NCBI GenBank assembly: GCA_955652925.1 | Contig: CATPCO010000612.1 | Span: 1 to 9,645, forward strand | Length of the DNA stretch: 9,645 bases | Reading direction: 5' to 3' | From: an uncultured Xanthobacteraceae bacterium | GTDB taxonomy: Bacteria > Pseudomonadota > Alphaproteobacteria > Rhizobiales > Xanthobacteraceae | In this document: one piece after another, positions 7,801 to 9,645 of the stretch | Position numbering within the stretch: the first letter of the stretch is position 1 | How the letters are laid out: the number at the start of each line of letters is the position of its first letter | Position numbers and translations under genes: made by a program | The notes under the pieces: model-generated | The model's database searches: none | Told to the model about the DNA's origin: nothing | What the model saw: only the letters and a program-made list of their open reading frames with translations

Positions 7801-8507
7801 AGGACGATCTCCCGCTGTTTCGAAACAACACGAGCAATGGGGTCGTGAGTACGACGTGCGAAGGTATAAGCGAGCCCAATGTCACGCTTCCGCTGATGGG
7901 ATTTGGCGAGGAAGTCGTGAACGACTACCGTTTCCTTGAACTGTCGCTGCGCGCGCATCCCGCATCCTTCCTGCGGGGCGATCTCACGGCGCGCGGCATC
8001 ATTCGTAATGAAGCGCTGCGCACGCGGCGATCGGGTGAGCAGGCCATCGTCTCCGGCCTGGTCACCATTCGCCAGCGACCGGGAACGGCAAGCGGCGTCA
8101 TCTTCATGACCATCGAGGACGAGACCGCCATCGCCAATATCATTGTGTGGCCGAAAATCTTCGAACGTTTTCGCGCCATCATCCTCGGCGCGCGCTATAT
8201 CGCCGTAAGCGGTACGCTCCAGCATGAATCCGGCGTGATCCATTTGGTCGCGGCGCGGCTTGCGGACCTCACCCCGTTATTGGCTCGACTGACCGAAGAT
8301 TCCTCCCCGGTCCAGTCCCTTGCACGCGCGGACGCGGTCAAGCATCCGCACGATGAGAACATCGATAGCCGCGCGCGTGGCCGCCGCAATCCGCCCCGAA
8401 TTAGCGCGCCCGCAGCCTTGCCTGACTTTTTCGCGAGCGATTTCGAGATTTCCGCGCGCGGCTCGGCGCATGTTCCCGCCCGCCGCGGCGCAAGCAAGAT
8501 CCGCTAA
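4842..8507 (+). CDS. dnaE2: Error-prone DNA polymerase DnaE2 (C-family Pol III alpha homologue)
   Basis: This 1221-residue polymerase carries out SOS-induced translesion synthesis with ImuA and ImuB. Domains in order: N-terminal PHP domain beginning MRYFEFAVASNFSFLRGASH; polymerase core with GRGSAANS (389-396), PDIDVDF (428-434, catalytic Asp431 and Asp433) and KVDVLGLG (578-585, third catalytic Asp580); VFQVESRAQM; IVRPGPIQGDMVHPYLRRR; FGEYGFPESHAASFALL; a helix-hairpin-helix region after residue about 900; and an OB fold at about 1065-1145. The ATG at 4842 forms TGATG with the imuB stop, so translation is coupled; a GTG directly before it (4839) is less likely. The protein is longer than the usual 1,050-1,150. 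The excess lies in an Ala/Pro/Ser/Thr/Gln-rich linker (about 127-171), a charged segment (about 605-635), a stretch at about 876-897, and a divergent basic C-terminus. The frame is intact and all catalytic residues are present. Confidence 0.96.
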   Translation: MRYFEFAVASNFSFLRGASHPEELMLQAAHIGLDGIGLSDRNSVAGVVRAHLIKREKELSLAYHPGARLVFADGTPDILAYPRDRPAWGRLCRLLTRGNLRAQKGDCILYLDDLLEHGEGLELVVMETSTRESPPSVLAKKSQAGRLAPTPASSPQQQDALNPTKTPAATPKLRLIASRDERQACARTAHFLSRLRDAAPGRVRLAATMLYRGNDRARLAQRAQLAAGNDIALIAVNDVLYHHPDRRELQDVLTCVREHLTIDKAGRRLAVNAERYLKPGAEMMRLFRDAPQAVEETLALHAALTFSLDELRYEYPDEMRAGFASPQEALVHLAWEGAAARYPAGIPDNVRQTLDHELALIGKLNYAPYFLTVHHIVEYARSQNILCQGRGSAANSAVCYCLRITDVDPRDGRLLFERFISSDRGEPPDIDVDFENERREEVIQHIYQHYGRDHTGIAATVISYRGRSAIREVGKAFGLSEDVIGALSSSIWGMGGGAVRANDLERAGIDLQSSRVQKMRALALEIQSFPRHLSQHVGGFVATRSPLDEVVPIGNGAMPDRTFVEWDKDDLDALGILKVDVLGLGMLTCIRKAFELAENHYGITFRAARKGTTRDACEEPMHHLAKEQADGEKGGFTLATIPKEDPAVYRMLQRADSIGVFQVESRAQMSMLPRLKPKEFYDLVIEVAIVRPGPIQGDMVHPYLRRRQGLEPVSYPSKELAAVLDKTLGVPLFQEQAMKIAIVAGGFTPGEADKLRRAMATFKRTGTIGTFKTKMIEGMMARNYPRDFAERCFSQIEGFGEYGFPESHAASFALLVYASAWLKCRYPDVFAAALLNSQPMGFYAPAQIVRDVREHGIEVRPVDINHSDWDATLEPHSPPAGRVHALHSEMTNDICSTHALRLGFRKIKGLSEQDARLIVAARRPTQNIQRAAREARYTSMRNLWLRTGLSPRIIARLADADAFGSLGLTRRQALWEAKALGRVGDKEDDLPLFRNNTSNGVVSTTCEGISEPNVTLPLMGFGEEVVNDYRFLELSLRAHPASFLRGDLTARGIIRNEALRTRRSGEQAIVSGLVTIRQRPGTASGVIFMTIEDETAIANIIVWPKIFERFRAIILGARYIAVSGTLQHESGVIHLVAARLADLTPLLARLTEDSSPVQSLARADAVKHPHDENIDSRARGRRNPPRISAPAALPDFFASDFEISARGSAHVPARRGASKIR

Positions 8508-8556
8508 AGCGGGATGACTTTTCTTCGAATCGCCATCCCGCTTTAGCTCTTTGTTT
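8504..8556 (+). terminator. Possible transcription terminator of imuA-imuB-dnaE2
   Basis: The strong 13-bp hairpin overlapping the dnaE2 stop is followed on the plus strand by CTCTTTGTTT (8547-8556). This tract is T-rich but interrupted, so intrinsic termination is plausible yet not certain. The loop is long (17 nt). The hairpin may instead act mainly as a 3'-end stabiliser. Confidence 0.45.
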
Positions 8557-8605
8557 GAGCATGATCTTTTCCGAAAACCGGTACCCACTTTTCGGGATCA
8601 TGCTC
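8504..8605. repeat. Two-hairpin palindromic intergenic repeat (REP-like), Rhizobiales type
   Basis: Hairpin 1 has a perfect 13-bp stem, CTAAAGCGGGATG (8504-8516) and CATCCCGCTTTAG (8534-8546), with a 17-nt loop. Hairpin 2 has outer arms GAGCATGATC (8557-8566) and GATCATGCTC (8596-8605). Inside it is a second stem, CCGAAAA (8571-8577) with TTTTCGG (8589-8595), and a loop holding GGTACC. The sequence closely resembles, from memory, a repeat scattered in many copies between genes of Bradyrhizobium and relatives. The element's left end includes the dnaE2 stop codon TAA (8505-8507), and its right end stops 8 bp short of the stop codon of the convergent gene. It fills the whole convergent gap and probably shapes both transcript 3' ends. 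Confidence 0.85.
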
Positions 8606-8613
8606 CTGGACGG

Positions 8614-9216
8614 CTATGGCACCACGCCATCGCGGCCGACCGTGATGCGCGCGGCCTCGAACACGCCATCCGGCGCTCTCTTCGCATTGAAGATGCTGAC
8701 ATTGGCCCCCGGCTTGAGCTCATCCCGGCTGCCCTCGACATAGGCGCGGATCACGGCTTCCGGGCCGACGATGATCTTCTTCTCGCCGCCCTTGTACTTG
8801 ACCGTGATCTCCTGGCCATTCACTCCCGCCACCGTTGTATCGACGGTCGCGTTGGTCATGGTGCTGTTCGGGCGATCCCACGGGCGATGCCCCTCGCCAG
8901 TGCCGCGCAAAGATTCGGCAAAGATCGTGATCTGGATCGCGCGCTGGCTACCGTCGGCTTGGGGCGTTGCGCCGACTCCGATGAAGACGCCAAGCTTGAT
9001 GTCCGCCAGCGTTGCCTTCGTGACCCCGTATACCGCCGCATTCTCGGCGAGTCTCACCTTCACGTCACCCGCCTCGCCGGCCTTGACGGTCAGCACCGCG
9101 CCGTCCACCGCCGCGATCGGGCCACGGATCCGCGTTGTTTGCTGCGCAAACGAGGATGAAGCGGCAAGTCCAGCTGCCAGGGCCAGACCCGCAAGTCCTA
9201 TTCTGCTTCTGCCCAT
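8614..9216 (-). CDS. Exported protein with two internal repeats, DUF5666-like, function unknown
   Basis: This 200-residue protein has a signal peptide: MGRSR, a hydrophobic stretch of Ala, Gly and Leu, then SFA|QQ with likely cleavage after residue 24. It should be periplasmic or secreted, with no other membrane segment. The mature part holds two similar units. Unit 1 (about 30-99) reads IAAVDGAVLTVKAG, then KATLADIKLGVFIGVGA, then DGSQRAIQITIF. Unit 2 (about 123-194) reads VAGVNGQEITVKYKGG, then SRDELKPGANVSIFNA, then APDGVFEAARITV. This beta-rich pattern fits DUF5666-like small domains; the family name is from memory. Such proteins are, I believe, sometimes labelled metal ABC transporter permease, which the absence of transmembrane segments contradicts. 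The start has GAGG (9224-9227) 7 nt upstream, overlapping the stop of the preceding paralogous gene, so the two are translationally coupled. Confidence 0.85.
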   Translation of the reverse strand: MGRSRIGLAGLALAAGLAASSSFAQQTTRIRGPIAAVDGAVLTVKAGEAGDVKVRLAENAAVYGVTKATLADIKLGVFIGVGATPQADGSQRAIQITIFAESLRGTGEGHRPWDRPNSTMTNATVDTTVAGVNGQEITVKYKGGEKKIIVGPEAVIRAYVEGSRDELKPGANVSIFNAKRAPDGVFEAARITVGRDGVVP

Positions 9217-9225
9217 CCCGAGCCC

Positions 9226-9645
9226 TCACATCGGCGGTATCACGTCGCCGCGACCCACATAGATCGCCGGTGTCGTCAATGATCCGTCGGGCTGCTTGGT
9301 TGCTGCCATGACGATGGTCGACACTCCAGGCTTGAGCTCATCCTTGCTGCCCGGCGCCACTGCCACGATCGGCGTGTCGGGCGGAACAAGCACCTTCTTC
9401 TCGCCGTCCTTGTACTTCACAGTGAGCGTCTGCCCCTCCACTCCCGTGACGCTCGTCTCCACAATTGCATTCGTCATGGTGCTGCCCGGCCGCAAATCCC
9501 AGGACAGGAATCGCTCCGGTACCACGCCTTTCTGGGATTCATGGAAGATATGGATCGCGATGGCTTTTTGCGTGCCGTCGGCCTGCGGCATCGCGGTGAC
9601 CCCGACAAATGTCCCGACCTTGATGTCCGCGAGCGAGGCCTTCAC
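9226..9645 (-). CDS. Paralogue of the neighbouring exported protein (N-terminus outside window)
   Basis: Only the C-terminal 139 codons lie in the window, ending in GRGDVIPPM and TGA (9226-9228). The true start lies beyond the right edge; the GTG at the edge is an internal Val codon (V-KASLADIK). It aligns along its whole visible length with the downstream gene: KASLADIKVGTFVGV, MPQADGTQKAIAIHIF, GSTMTNAIVETSVTGVEG, LTVKYKDGEKKVLV, SKDELKPG and PDGSLTTPAIYVGR all have close counterparts. It is therefore a tandem duplicate. The end of the first repeat unit and the whole second unit are visible. A signal peptide would be expected in the missing part but cannot be seen. The gap to the next start codon is 9 bp. 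Function is unknown. Confidence 0.82.
   Translation of the reverse strand: MKASLADIKVGTFVGVTAMPQADGTQKAIAIHIFHESQKGVVPERFLSWDLRPGSTMTNAIVETSVTGVEGQTLTVKYKDGEKKVLVPPDTPIVAVAPGSKDELKPGVSTIVMAATKQPDGSLTTPAIYVGRGDVIPPM

Noticed and set aside
7458..8243. A 261-codon minus-strand open frame antisense to dnaE2
   Set aside because: The plus-strand frame encodes the conserved C-terminal part of DnaE2. The antisense product resembles no family I know and is a frame shadow.
1..9645. Defence island, prophage, CRISPR or mobile element
   Set aside because: No transposase, integrase, restriction, toxin-antitoxin or repeat-spacer pattern was seen. The genes are housekeeping, metabolic, SOS mutagenesis or uncharacterised exported proteins.

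Overview
The window looks like chromosomal DNA from an alphaproteobacterium of the Rhizobiales (Hyphomicrobiales), most likely near the Bradyrhizobiaceae/Xanthobacteraceae. The evidence is high GC, an alphaproteobacterial-type LexA box (GAAC-N7-GAAC) in front of an imuA-imuB-dnaE2 cassette, a two-hairpin intergenic repeat of a kind common in that group, and a small exported protein family typical of it. This placement rests on pattern recognition, not on a search.

Layout from left to right. (1) The left edge holds the N-terminal 270 codons of glmM (phosphoglucosamine mutase) on the minus strand, running off the window. (2) Upstream of it, also on the minus strand, is a 67-residue charged small protein with a DSFPASDPPS motif. 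(3) Divergent from these is a plus-strand FMN-dependent alpha-hydroxy-acid (L-lactate type) dehydrogenase. (4) A LexA operator follows, then a tightly packed plus-strand SOS operon, imuA, imuB and dnaE2. The imuA/imuB reading frames overlap by about 89 bp and imuB/dnaE2 join through a TGATG overlap. (5) A two-hairpin palindromic repeat of about 102 bp begins inside the dnaE2 stop codon region and fills the gap to the convergent genes. (6) The right edge holds two adjacent, translationally coupled minus-strand genes for paralogous proteins. The complete one has a signal peptide and two internal repeats; the other is cut by the window edge.

The functional core is the ImuA-ImuB-DnaE2 mutasome. 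On DNA damage, LexA cleavage would derepress the operon. ImuB, a catalytically dead Y-family polymerase homologue, and ImuA, a RecA-like accessory protein, assist the error-prone C-family polymerase DnaE2 in lesion bypass. This system is already described. The less ordinary features are the added segments in this DnaE2, the repeat that supplies its stop codon, a well-placed out-of-frame start codon ahead of imuA, and the duplicated exported family. glmM (peptidoglycan precursor synthesis) and the lactate dehydrogenase are housekeeping or metabolic genes with no visible link to the SOS cassette. I saw no tRNA, rRNA, CRISPR array, transposase or phage gene, and no clear evidence of an undescribed system.
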